Assembly: GCF_014699055.1 (NCBI RefSeq)
Contig: NZ_JACXAC010000007.1
Coordinates: forward strand, 113,266 to 177,265
Direction of reading: 5' to 3'
Length of the DNA: 64,000 bases
Source of the DNA: Hymenobacter armeniacus
Lineage (GTDB): Bacteria; Bacteroidota; Bacteroidia; Cytophagales; Hymenobacteraceae
Shown: positions 54,520 to 61,954 of the stretch, piece by piece
How the letters are laid out: every line of letters starts with the position of its first letter
How positions within the stretch are numbered: the stretch's first letter is position 1
Notes under the pieces: model-generated
What the model was told of the DNA's origin: nothing
What the model saw: only the letters and a program-made list of their open reading frames with translations
The model's database searches: none
Made by a program: the position numbers and the translations under genes

Positions 54520-54559
54520 CCGGCCCAACTCGAAACTCGTCTTTTTAAGATTCATTGAT

Positions 54560-54718
54560 ATGAAACGTACCTTCCAACCTTCGAAGCGCAAGCGCGTCAA
54601 CAAGCACGGCTTCCGCAGCCGCATGGAAACTGCCAACGGCCGTAACGTACTGGCCCGTCGTCGCGCCAAAGGCCGCAAGCGCCTCACCGTATCCGACGAA
54701 GGCAAGCACAAGCGCTAA
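54560..54718 (+). CDS. rpmH: 50S ribosomal protein L34
   Basis: Protein of 52 residues, standard for L34: MKRTFQPSKRKRVNKHGFR start and the conserved basic RRRAKGRKRL core. ATG 54560 is fixed by the family N-terminus. It is followed by rnpA, the conserved order in bacteria; no dnaA lies next to it, so this is not evidence of a replication origin. Confidence 0.97.
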   Translation: MKRTFQPSKRKRVNKHGFRSRMETANGRNVLARRRAKGRKRLTVSDEGKHKR

Positions 54719-54725
54719 GAATTAA

Positions 54726-54760
54726 GCTGTTAGCCATTAGCTAATAGCTGTTAGCTAACC
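54726..54760. repeat. Short TTAGCTAA/AGCTGTTAGC repeat
   Basis: Interleaved AGCTGTTAGC and TTAGCTAA units form a self-complementary stretch in the rpmH-rnpA gap. It resembles in style, but not in exact sequence, the CAGTGAACAGT elements at 4626 and 20880. Confidence 0.6.
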
Positions 54761-54767
54761 GCTGAAA

Positions 54768-55259
54768 ATGCAAGACCCACAATCACCTGGTCCCCCTTCT
54801 CCCCCGGAGAAGGGGCCGGGGGATGAGGCCACCGGTATCGCGCCGCGCTCGCGCCGCCATACCTTTCCGAAAGAGGAACACCTGTGCCGCAAGAAGCTCA
54901 TCGAAGAGCTTTTTGGGAAGCAGAGTTCCTCTTTTGGCGTTTACCCCCTGCGCTTCGTCTACACAAAAACCGAAGCGCCCACCACGGCCCCGCCGCAGGT
55001 GCTCATCAGCGTGAGCAAGCGCACTTTCAAGCGGGCCGTCGACCGCAACCGGCTGAAGCGGCTCATTCGGGAGGCGTATCGGCTCAATAAATATCGGCTC
55101 ACGGAGCAACCAAACGGGCACCAAGTCGCTCTGCTAGGTATTATCTTCACGGGGAAGGAAAAAAGTCCACTGGCCCTGGTGGAAAAAAAATTAATTTCCG
55201 GTATCCTTCGTTTGATGGGCACGACTGTGGAAGCATCCGCTCCGCCGTCGGCCCCGTAG
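54768..55259 (+). CDS. rnpA: Ribonuclease P protein component with repeat-derived N-terminal extension
   Basis: Protein of 163 residues that assists RNase P RNA in tRNA 5' processing. The RNR signature is RAVDRNRLKRLIRE (89-102); the family start TFPKEEHLCRKKLIEELF begins only at residue 32. Residues 7-23 (PGPPSPPEKGPGDEATG) are encoded by a palindromic repeat at 54789-54828 that lies in frame between the ATG and the conserved core. No alternative ATG exists after the repeat and before the core. Confidence 0.92.
   Translation: MQDPQSPGPPSPPEKGPGDEATGIAPRSRRHTFPKEEHLCRKKLIEELFGKQSSSFGVYPLRFVYTKTEAPTTAPPQVLISVSKRTFKRAVDRNRLKRLIREAYRLNKYRLTEQPNGHQVALLGIIFTGKEKSPLALVEKKLISGILRLMGTTVEASAPPSAP
54789..54828. 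repeat. In-frame palindromic repeat inside rnpA
   Basis: CCCCTTCTCC (54793-54802) and GGAGAAGGGG (54806-54815) form a perfect 10-bp hairpin, followed by CCGGGGGATGAGG. The tail GGGCCGGGGGAT recurs in the repeat at 62052-62091. The 40-nt unit resembles the CCCCTCTCC...GGAGAGGGG elements I know to be dispersed in many genomes (recollection, not searched). Confidence 0.75.
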
Positions 55260-55284
55260 ATTAGCCAGCCGCTACCCGTTCTGT

Positions 55285-56979
55285 ATGACTATCCGCAAAA
55301 AGCTACTCGCTACCCTAGCCTTGAGCACCCTGGGGTTGGTTTCCTTTCGCGCCGGCTCGGATAACGAGCGGTACTTCGAAATCGCGAAGAACCTGGACAT
55401 TTTCGCCACGCTCTTCAAGGAGGTCAACACGTATTACGTCGACGAGGTGACGCCCGCCAAGCTGGTGAAAACCGGCATCGACGCCATGTTGCGCTCGCTC
55501 GACCCCTACACCAACTACATTCCGGAGGACGACATCGAGGACTTCCGCACCATGACCACCGGGCAGTACGGCGGCATCGGGGCCTCAGTGGTGAAGCGCA
55601 ACGGCAAAACCGTGGTGCAAAGCGCCTACGAAGGCTACCCGGCCCAAAAAGCCGGCCTGCTTCCCGGCGATGAAATCCTCGACATCAACGGCGTGGTGGT
55701 CGATAAGAAGTCGAACGCCGACATCAGCAAGCTGCTCAAGGGGCAGGCCAATTCGATGGTGAAGCTGATGGTGACGCGCTACGGCCAGGACAAGCCCATC
55801 GAAATCGACATCACCCGCGACAAAATTCAGGTCGACAACGTGCCCTACACCGGCATGATTTCCGGCGACGTGGGCTACTTCCAGCTGGGCGGTTTCACGG
55901 TGGATGCGGGCAAGGAAGTGCGCGCCGCCGTGACCAAGCTCAAGGAGCAGGGCGCGAAGAAAATCGTGTTCGACATCCGCGATAACCCCGGCGGCCTGCT
56001 GAACGAGGCCGTGAACATCTCCAACCTATTCATCGACAAAGGCCTCGACGTGGTGAGCACCAAGGGCAAGGTGACGGAGTGGAACAAAACCTACAAAGCG
56101 CTGGACCAGCCGCTTGATACCCAGATTCCGATTGCCATCATCACGAGCAACCGCTCGGCGTCGGCGTCGGAAATCGTGTCGGGGGTGTTGCAGGACTACG
56201 ACCGCGCCGTGCTGGTGGGCGAGCGCACCTTCGGCAAGGGGCTCGTGCAGGCCACCCGTCCCCTCAGCTACAATTCGCAGTTGAAGGTGACTACCGCCAA
56301 ATACTACATCCCGAGCGGCCGCTGCATTCAGGAAATCGACTACGCGCACCGCGCCGACGACGGCACGCTGGGCAAATTCCCCGATTCGCTGCGCACGGCC
56401 TTCAAAACCACCGCCGGCCGCACCGTGTACGACGGCGGCGGTGTGGCCCCCGACATTGAGGTGCAGGACCGCGAAATTGCCGACATCACCCGCATCCTGC
56501 TCCAGAAAAGCTACCTGTTCGACTACGCCACCCGCTACCGCGCCGAGCACGCCAGCATTCCGGCCGCCCGCGCCTTCAAGCTCACCGATGCGGAGTACCA
56601 GAAGTTTGTGGCCTTCTTGCAAGGCAAGAACATCAGCTACAGCACCGACGCCGAAAAGGCCCTCACCGACCTCAGCAAGAAGGTGAAGGAAGAAAAGCAC
56701 TACGACGATGTGAAACTGGAACTCGAAGCCATCCGTAAGAAAGTGACGGTGAACAAGGCCAATGACCTGCAACGCTTCAAGCCCGAAATCAAGGAGCTGC
56801 TGGAGCAGGAAATTGTATCGCGCTACTATTTTGAGAAGGGCCGCACCGAAGCCGGCTTCGACGACGACCCCAACATCATCGCCGCCGTGGCCGTGTTGAA
56901 CGACCCGAACCGCTACGCCGCGCTGCTGAAGCCCTCGGGCCAGGCCGCCAGCGCCCGCAAGTCGGCGGGGACGAAGTAA
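55285..56979 (+). CDS. S41-family C-terminal processing protease (CtpA type)
   Basis: Periplasmic or membrane-anchored serine protease of 564 residues. The N-terminal hydrophobic stretch ATLALSTLGLVSFRAG is followed by a PDZ domain (about 90-175, with GGIGASVV and AGLLPGDEILDINGVVV). The catalytic core has the nucleophile in SNRSASASEIVSG (about 292) and the general-base lysine in ERTFGKGLVQ (about 317). A long helical C-terminal region (about 400-564) fits the CtpA/Tsp type. A terminator follows. Confidence 0.93.
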   Translation: MTIRKKLLATLALSTLGLVSFRAGSDNERYFEIAKNLDIFATLFKEVNTYYVDEVTPAKLVKTGIDAMLRSLDPYTNYIPEDDIEDFRTMTTGQYGGIGASVVKRNGKTVVQSAYEGYPAQKAGLLPGDEILDINGVVVDKKSNADISKLLKGQANSMVKLMVTRYGQDKPIEIDITRDKIQVDNVPYTGMISGDVGYFQLGGFTVDAGKEVRAAVTKLKEQGAKKIVFDIRDNPGGLLNEAVNISNLFIDKGLDVVSTKGKVTEWNKTYKALDQPLDTQIPIAIITSNRSASASEIVSGVLQDYDRAVLVGERTFGKGLVQATRPLSYNSQLKVTTAKYYIPSGRCIQEIDYAHRADDGTLGKFPDSLRTAFKTTAGRTVYDGGGVAPDIEVQDREIADITRILLQKSYLFDYATRYRAEHASIPAARAFKLTDAEYQKFVAFLQGKNISYSTDAEKALTDLSKKVKEEKHYDDVKLELEAIRKKVTVNKANDLQRFKPEIKELLEQEIVSRYYFEKGRTEAGFDDDPNIIAAVAVLNDPNRYAALLKPSGQAASARKSAGTK

Positions 56980-56999
56980 TTTTGAGGTGCGTTAAATGG

Positions 57000-57031
57000 A
57001 AAAGCAGGCGCTGAAAGGTGCCTGCTTTTTT
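57000..57031 (+). terminator. Terminator after the S41 protease
   Basis: Perfect 10-bp AAAAGCAGGC/GCCTGCTTTT stem with a 10-nt loop, then further Ts. Confidence 0.88.
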
Positions 57032-57044
57032 GTTGAGACTTCAG

Positions 57045-57359
57045 ATGTTAATAGATTTTATAGAGCCTTGGGTAGCTGTTGACAGCGAACGAGCTTCATT
57101 TGAAGAAGAATTTCGCTGTGAGCTTTCGCCTGATAATGTGCTGTCCGGTTACAATGTGCAGGTAATTGGTCGACGAGTTGATTGTGATGATGTGCTTTTT
57201 GAAGTGCGTGATGAAAAGGCCAATTTTAAACTGGCTTTGGTTCATCTGACTTGGAGCGGTAAAGTCGAAGCAAAGCGTTGGCCTATGACGAAGGTGTTTG
57301 CAGATGAGGAAGCATTTATCAAGCAAATGACGCTTGATACGCAGGATTATAATTTGTAA
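57045..57359 (+). CDS. Small AT-rich gene of unknown function
   Basis: Protein of 104 residues from ATG 57045 (MLIDFIEPWVAVDSER), acidic, with HLTWSGKVEAKRWPMTKVF near the end. No signal peptide or membrane segment. Base composition is clearly AT-richer than the flanking protease and tsaB genes. Size, composition and the pairing with the next gene recall orphan immunity-type proteins, but no family was recognised. Confidence 0.6.
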   Translation: MLIDFIEPWVAVDSERASFEEEFRCELSPDNVLSGYNVQVIGRRVDCDDVLFEVRDEKANFKLALVHLTWSGKVEAKRWPMTKVFADEEAFIKQMTLDTQDYNL

Positions 57360-57395
57360 TGCCTGAGGTGAGCAAATCTGCTCTCATTGTCTTTT

Positions 57396-57728
57396 ATGAC
57401 TCGAATTGAGAAAATTGCTGCCTTATTGAATCAGCTTAAGTGTCAACCAAGGCTCAAATTGAAGCATGATAATACGCCAGAAGCCTGGAGCAATATGGGT
57501 ATTGGGTTGCCAGTAAGAGGGTATATCGAACTAAATGGACCTTGGCCATTTAGGGAAGTTGAATGGCTCGAAATTAACCCTATTGTGATGGAAAGAGTTG
57601 GTAGGTTAGTCGCACCGAAACAATGGAGTCATTTGGAGCAAATTGCCTCGTTCCTTCAGTTAGAAGGTGTAGAATATAAAATAATCGACGGCATGGTAAG
57701 AATACCGTTTGATGCGCTCATCAATTAG
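57396..57728 (+). CDS. Small AT-rich gene of unknown function
   Basis: Protein of 110 residues from ATG 57396 (MTRIEKIAALLNQLKC), no export signal. The motif GPWPFREVEWLEINP near the middle and EYKIIDGMVRIPF at the end show alternating strands. AT-rich like the preceding gene, and probably acquired with it. It ends 4 nt before tsaB. Function unknown. Confidence 0.6.
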   Translation: MTRIEKIAALLNQLKCQPRLKLKHDNTPEAWSNMGIGLPVRGYIELNGPWPFREVEWLEINPIVMERVGRLVAPKQWSHLEQIASFLQLEGVEYKIIDGMVRIPFDALIN

Positions 57729-57732
57729 TTGA

Positions 57733-58428
57733 ATGAACCTCCTCCTCTCCCTCGAAACCTCTTCCCCCGTCTGCTCGGTAGCCCTGCACCGCGTGGCCGA
57801 CGGCGCCCTCATCGGCCAGTCCGAGCTGCGGCTGGATAAGTCGCATTCCACTCACCTCACTGTGCTCATCGAGCAGTTGCTCGAAAATACCGGCCACCGG
57901 CTGGCCGACCTCTCCGCCGTGGCCGTGAGCGACGGGCCCGGTTCCTACACCGGCCTGCGCATTGGCGGGGCCGCGGCCAAGGGCCTGTGCTTCGCGCTCG
58001 ATATTCCGCTGGTGGCCGTGAGCACGCTGCGAGCGATGGCGGCGCAGGTGGCTGCAGGCACCGCTCACCCCGAAAAATTCTGGTATTGTCCCATGTTGGA
58101 TGCCCGGCGCACGGAAGTGTACGCCGCCATCTACACGCACGAGGGACAGGAGGTGCTGGCGCCCACGCCGCTGCTGCTCGATGCCGATACACTGGCCGAA
58201 CAATTGGCCCACCATTCCGTGTTGTTCTTTGGTCACGGCGCGGCGAAATTTCGGGCAGTGCTAGGGGAGCATTCCAACGCGGGTTTTCTGGCGGGGATTG
58301 AGCCCTCAGCGATTTCGGTGGGGCAGCTGGGCGTGGCCGCTTTTCACCGGCAGGAATTTCAGGACGTGGCGTATTACGAGCCGTTTTACCTCAAAGAAGT
58401 GTACACCACCACGCCTAAAGCGAAGTAG
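57733..58428 (+). CDS. tsaB: tRNA threonylcarbamoyladenosine synthesis protein TsaB
   Basis: Cytoplasmic ASKHA-fold protein of 231 residues, partner of TsaD in t6A37 formation on tRNAs. Seen: the start LLLSLETSSPVCSVAL, SHSTHLTVLIEQLL, and the strongly conserved VSDGPGSYTGLRIGGAAAKGL. Its TAG stop (58426-58428) lies within the left arm of a perfect inverted repeat, so the last residues may have been altered by that element. Confidence 0.94.
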   Translation: MNLLLSLETSSPVCSVALHRVADGALIGQSELRLDKSHSTHLTVLIEQLLENTGHRLADLSAVAVSDGPGSYTGLRIGGAAAKGLCFALDIPLVAVSTLRAMAAQVAAGTAHPEKFWYCPMLDARRTEVYAAIYTHEGQEVLAPTPLLLDADTLAEQLAHHSVLFFGHGAAKFRAVLGEHSNAGFLAGIEPSAISVGQLGVAAFHRQEFQDVAYYEPFYLKEVYTTTPKAK

Positions 58429-58513
58429 CGCGGACTTGTAGTCCGCGAGTATGGGCCGAAAGCGCAGTCTGTTTGTAAATGCTTTATCATCGCGGACTAC
58501 AAGTCCGCGCTAC
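58425..58513. repeat. Perfect inverted repeat with nested palindromes; supplies tsaB stop
   Basis: Arms 58425-58447 and 58491-58513 are perfectly complementary (23 nt). Each arm contains GCGGACT-TGT-AGTCCGC, itself a palindrome. The left arm begins GTAG and its TAG is the tsaB stop codon. The architecture is the same as 16962-17070. It ends 3 nt before the next start codon. Confidence 0.92.
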
Positions 58514-58516
58514 ACT

Positions 58517-59044
58517 ATGGAACCCCTTTTCGTCAATCGCGTGGCCAATTCCGGCCTTGTTACTCTAAACCTGGAAGAATTCATCCACCCTGGCGAGCGG
58601 GTGGTGTACGACATTAAGGACAACCTCTTCCACGGCCTCATGCTGCGCGAAAAGGACTTTCGTGAGTTCGTCAAAACCCACGACTGGGCGCAGTACGACG
58701 GCAAGAATGTGGCTATTATCTGCTCGACCGACGCCATTGTGCCCACCTGGGCCTACATGCTGCTCGCCACCAAGCTGCAGGGCCACGCCCACCGCTATGT
58801 GTTCGGCAACCTCGATGCCCTGGAGCAGTCGCTGTTTGAAGCAGCCATTGCTGCCATCAATCCCGAAGAATACCGCGACGCCAAAGTGGTGGTGAAAGGC
58901 TGCGGCGACAAGCCCGTGCCCACTTTTGCCTACGTGGCCATCATGCAAAAGCTATTGCCGGTCACGAGCAGCATCATGTACGGCGAGCCGTGCAGCACCG
59001 TGCCGCTCTACAAAAAGCCCAAAGCCGCCAGCGCAGTGGGATAG
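58517..59044 (+). CDS. DUF2480-family protein
   Basis: Cytoplasmic protein of 175 residues, a family I associate with Bacteroidota. Typical stretches are VNRVANSGLVTLNLEEF, IKDNLFHGLMLREKDFREFVKTHDW, VPTWAYMLLATKL and KGCGDKPVPTFAYV. ATG 58517 is chosen because it matches the family start and follows the inverted repeat. The function of the family is unknown to me; NAYMLL and the cysteine in GCGDK might form a metal site (speculative). Confidence 0.85.
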   Translation: MEPLFVNRVANSGLVTLNLEEFIHPGERVVYDIKDNLFHGLMLREKDFREFVKTHDWAQYDGKNVAIICSTDAIVPTWAYMLLATKLQGHAHRYVFGNLDALEQSLFEAAIAAINPEEYRDAKVVVKGCGDKPVPTFAYVAIMQKLLPVTSSIMYGEPCSTVPLYKKPKAASAVG

Positions 59045-59056
59045 TTGCTCCGCCTG

Positions 59057-59139
59057 TCCTGCTGAACGCAGTGAAGCACCTTATCACGTCAGGACGACCT
59101 GTTCGGACGTGATAAGGTGCTTCACTGCGTTCAGCAGGA
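59057..59139. repeat. Palindromic element, GAACGCAGTGAAGC family, copy 5
   Basis: Arms 59057-59090 and 59106-59139 are perfectly complementary over 34 nt. The core GCTGAACGCAGTGAAGC and the inner CTTATCA are shared with the copy at 15299. It lies 12 nt after the DUF2480 stop. Confidence 0.92.
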
Positions 59140-59181
59140 TGGCTAAGCTGGGCCTCTCGCATTGGTTCGCATCTTTGCACC

Positions 59182-60522
59182 ATGCCCGAGCTTGCCCGCA
59201 CTCCTTATAAAATTACTTTCCTCACCGGCGTTGCCATTGTGGTGGCCAACATGGTAGGCACGGGCGTCTTCACCAGCTTGGGCTTTCAGGTAATGGGCAT
59301 TCACAGCGGCTTTGCGCTGCTGATGCTGTGGCTGGTGGGTGGCCTCATTGCCCTCTGCGGGGCCGTGAGCTACGCCGAGCTGGCCTCGGCCATGCCCCGC
59401 TCGGGCGGCGAATACCATTACCTGAGCCAGATTTACCACCCCGCGCTGGGTTTCCTTTCGGGGTGGGTTTCGGCCACGGTGGGCTTTGCAGCGCCCACTG
59501 CCCTGGCCGCGCTGGCCCTGGGCCAATATGCCAAAAGCGTGTGGCCGGGCTTGCAGCCCACTTGGCTTTCGGTGGCCGTGGTGCTGCTGCTCACGCTGGT
59601 GCACGGCAGCAGCACCCGCGTCGGCAGCCGCCTCCAAATCATCATCACGGCTCTGAAGGTAGGCGTGCTGGTGTTGTTCATTGGGGCGGGCGTGGTGGTA
59701 GGGGAGGGGCAGCCCATCAGCTTCCTGCCCGATGCTGCCGGCTGGCGCGCGCTGCTCAGCCCGGCCTTCGCCGTCAGCCTCGTGTATGTGAGCTACGCCT
59801 ACTCCGGCTGGAACGCGGCCGTGTACGTCACCGGCGAAATCGAAAATCCCAGGCGCAACCTCTCGCGCATCCTGCTGGCCGGCACCGCCGTGGTGCTCCT
59901 ATTATATGTAGGGTTGAATTACGTGTTTCTCCGTTCCACGCCGCTGGCGGGGTTGGAAGGCCAGGTGGAAGTCGGTTTTGTGGCCGCCACGTCCTTGTTT
60001 GGCCCGGTAGGTGGGCGGTTGATGAGCGGCATTATTGCGGCGCTGTTGGTTTCCACGGTCAGTTCCATGATTTTGGCCGGGCCGCGCATCGTGCAAACCA
60101 TGGGAGAAGATATTCCGGCCCTCCGTTTCCTAGCGCCAAAAAGCCGCGCCGGCATCCCCGTGCGCGCGCTGCTGCTCCAAACCGTCATTACCCTGGCCTT
60201 CATTCTCCGGCCAAGCTTCAAGGAAGTGTTGGTCTACGCGGGTTTCGTGCTGAATTTGTTCACCTTTCTCACGGTGCTGGGGCTGTTCATTCTGCGCTGG
60301 CGGCGGCCCGAACTAGCCCGCCCGTATCGGGCCTGGGGCTACCCACTCACGCCCCTTCTTTTCTTATGCCTGAGCGGCTGGACCTTGTTGTTCATCCTGC
60401 GCGACAAGCCGGTAGAGTCCAGCTACGGCCTCTACACGCTGGCGGCGGGCCTGCTGGTGTACTTCGTCATGATGCGGTCTACGCGGTCCAGTGCCGCGCC
60501 CCGGGCCAAAGCGCTGCCGTAA
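59182..60522 (+). CDS. APC-family amino acid permease
   Basis: Inner-membrane transporter of 446 residues with about 12 hydrophobic segments. The first-helix motif NMVGTGVFTSLGF corresponds to the GxG(I/V)F unwound segment of APC transporters, and ELASAMPRSGGEYHYLSQIYHP is the typical segment after helix 2. SYAYSGWNAAVYVTGEIENPRRNL is the helix 6 region. The amino acid transported is not deducible. Confidence 0.9.
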   Translation: MPELARTPYKITFLTGVAIVVANMVGTGVFTSLGFQVMGIHSGFALLMLWLVGGLIALCGAVSYAELASAMPRSGGEYHYLSQIYHPALGFLSGWVSATVGFAAPTALAALALGQYAKSVWPGLQPTWLSVAVVLLLTLVHGSSTRVGSRLQIIITALKVGVLVLFIGAGVVVGEGQPISFLPDAAGWRALLSPAFAVSLVYVSYAYSGWNAAVYVTGEIENPRRNLSRILLAGTAVVLLLYVGLNYVFLRSTPLAGLEGQVEVGFVAATSLFGPVGGRLMSGIIAALLVSTVSSMILAGPRIVQTMGEDIPALRFLAPKSRAGIPVRALLLQTVITLAFILRPSFKEVLVYAGFVLNLFTFLTVLGLFILRWRRPELARPYRAWGYPLTPLLFLCLSGWTLLFILRDKPVESSYGLYTLAAGLLVYFVMMRSTRSSAAPRAKALP

Positions 60523-60577
60523 ATTGCGGCTTCAATCCGGCAGCCAGTAGTGCTGCTTTTTACGTGTATACTATATA

Positions 60578-61846
60578 ATGCTCCTTCGCACCGTTGCGCT
60601 TCGGCTGCTGCCGGCCGCTCTGCTCTTGCTTTCCGCCTGCTCCGAGTCGAACCCCAAAACTGATGCTACTTCCGGTAAGGAAGAAACCATGGCCACCACG
60701 GCCGATGCCATCGACCCCACCAAGCCCGCCGCGCCCCGCGCCAACGGCAAAGCCCCCGTCGCGGCGCCTGCCCCCAACCGGCTTACCGCCCCCGATACCG
60801 CCTACGCCCAAGACGTGGCCCTTTTCCTCGGGGGCCTGCAGCCCAGCCAGCACAGCAACCTCACCCCACTAGCGGCCACGCCCGCCTGGCAGGCCTTCGC
60901 CAAAGACCAGGACAAAAGCTGGGAGAAATACCGCGCCACCCACACCACGCGCATGACGCAGTGGGCCAATACCGAGCTCGATTCGGTGCACGCCAGCAGT
61001 CCCACCGTCTTTTACCCCTTCAGCGGCCCCGATTTCCTGAACGTCGTCACGATGTTCCCCACCAGCCAAACCTATGTGCTCATGGGCCTCGAACCCGTCG
61101 GCAGCGTTCCGGCCCGCGCCACGCTCGAAAACCCCAAGCTGCTGCCCGCCGTCAAAACCTCGCTCTGGTCGGTGCTTAATTTCAGCTTTTTCCGCACCAA
61201 CGACATGGCGGTGGATTTGAAATCTGTCGAGCTAGATGGCGCTTTGCCCTTGATGATGCTTTTCGCTGCCCGCACCGGCAACCAAATCATGGCCATTCGC
61301 CCTGTGCAGCTCAACGCCGCTGGCCAACTTCAGGACGTCCCAACGGACACCACCCAGACGCTCGACCCTAAATCCATCCCCGGCGTTGAAATGAAGCTGC
61401 GCGGCCCCGACGGCCAGCCCAAAACCGTCTATTACTTCTCCGCCGACCTCAGCGATTGGAAAATCAGCTCCAAAAGTGCCCCGCTGGAGTTTGTACGGCA
61501 CCTCGGCCCCCTCACCACCTACGTGAAGTCGGCCACCTACCTCATGCACAAGTCGTATTTCAACAAGGTGCGCCGCACCGTCTTGCGCCGCAGCCGTTAC
61601 ATCCTGCAAGACGATTCCGGCATCGCCATGAAGTACTTCCAAAAAGGTGCTTGGCACTTCAACTACTACGGCACCTACCGCCGCCCCATCAACCTTTTTG
61701 CCAAGCAATACCAACCCGAGCTGACTGCCGCCTACCACGACACCATCCACCCGCCGAAGCCTCTCCCGTTCGGCACCGGCTACAACTGGCGCCAAACCGA
61801 CTCCAACCTCCTCCTCGCCAAACGTCTGGTTCCCCTAGCCGACTAA
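60578..61846 (+). CDS. Lipoprotein of unknown function
   Basis: Lipoprotein of 422 residues: lipobox LSAC (Cys21), a Thr/Ala/Pro-rich linker to about 75, then a mixed domain including YPFSGPDFLNVVTMFPTSQTYVLMGLEPVG and a C-terminal part with FVRHLGPLTTYVKSATYLMHK. It looks like a conserved exported protein of Bacteroidota, but I do not recognise a function. The start codon overlaps TATACTATATAAT (60567-60579), which recurs at 61986. A terminator follows. Confidence 0.8.
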   Translation: MLLRTVALRLLPAALLLLSACSESNPKTDATSGKEETMATTADAIDPTKPAAPRANGKAPVAAPAPNRLTAPDTAYAQDVALFLGGLQPSQHSNLTPLAATPAWQAFAKDQDKSWEKYRATHTTRMTQWANTELDSVHASSPTVFYPFSGPDFLNVVTMFPTSQTYVLMGLEPVGSVPARATLENPKLLPAVKTSLWSVLNFSFFRTNDMAVDLKSVELDGALPLMMLFAARTGNQIMAIRPVQLNAAGQLQDVPTDTTQTLDPKSIPGVEMKLRGPDGQPKTVYYFSADLSDWKISSKSAPLEFVRHLGPLTTYVKSATYLMHKSYFNKVRRTVLRRSRYILQDDSGIAMKYFQKGAWHFNYYGTYRRPINLFAKQYQPELTAAYHDTIHPPKPLPFGTGYNWRQTDSNLLLAKRLVPLAD

Positions 61847-61867
61847 TCTGCGTATAAAACCAGCCCA

Positions 61868-61905
61868 CAGGGCCGTGGTGGCAACATCACGGCCCTGTTT
61901 GTTTT
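61868..61905 (+). terminator. Terminator after the lipoprotein gene
   Basis: Perfect 10-bp stem CAGGGCCGTG/CACGGCCCTG (61868-61877 with 61888-61897) followed by TTTGTTTT. Confidence 0.9.
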
Positions 61906-61954
61906 ACAGCCAGAGCGGTTAGTAATCAATACGTCTGCACGACTGCACCATCCT

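Noticed and set aside
54560..55259. rpmH-rnpA as a marker of the replication origin
   Set aside because: No dnaA or dnaN is adjacent, and no cluster of DnaA-box-like sequences was seen. The pair alone does not locate oriC.
57045..57728. Toxin-antitoxin pair
   Set aside because: No toxin or antitoxin motif is visible in either protein. Left as two small genes of unknown function.
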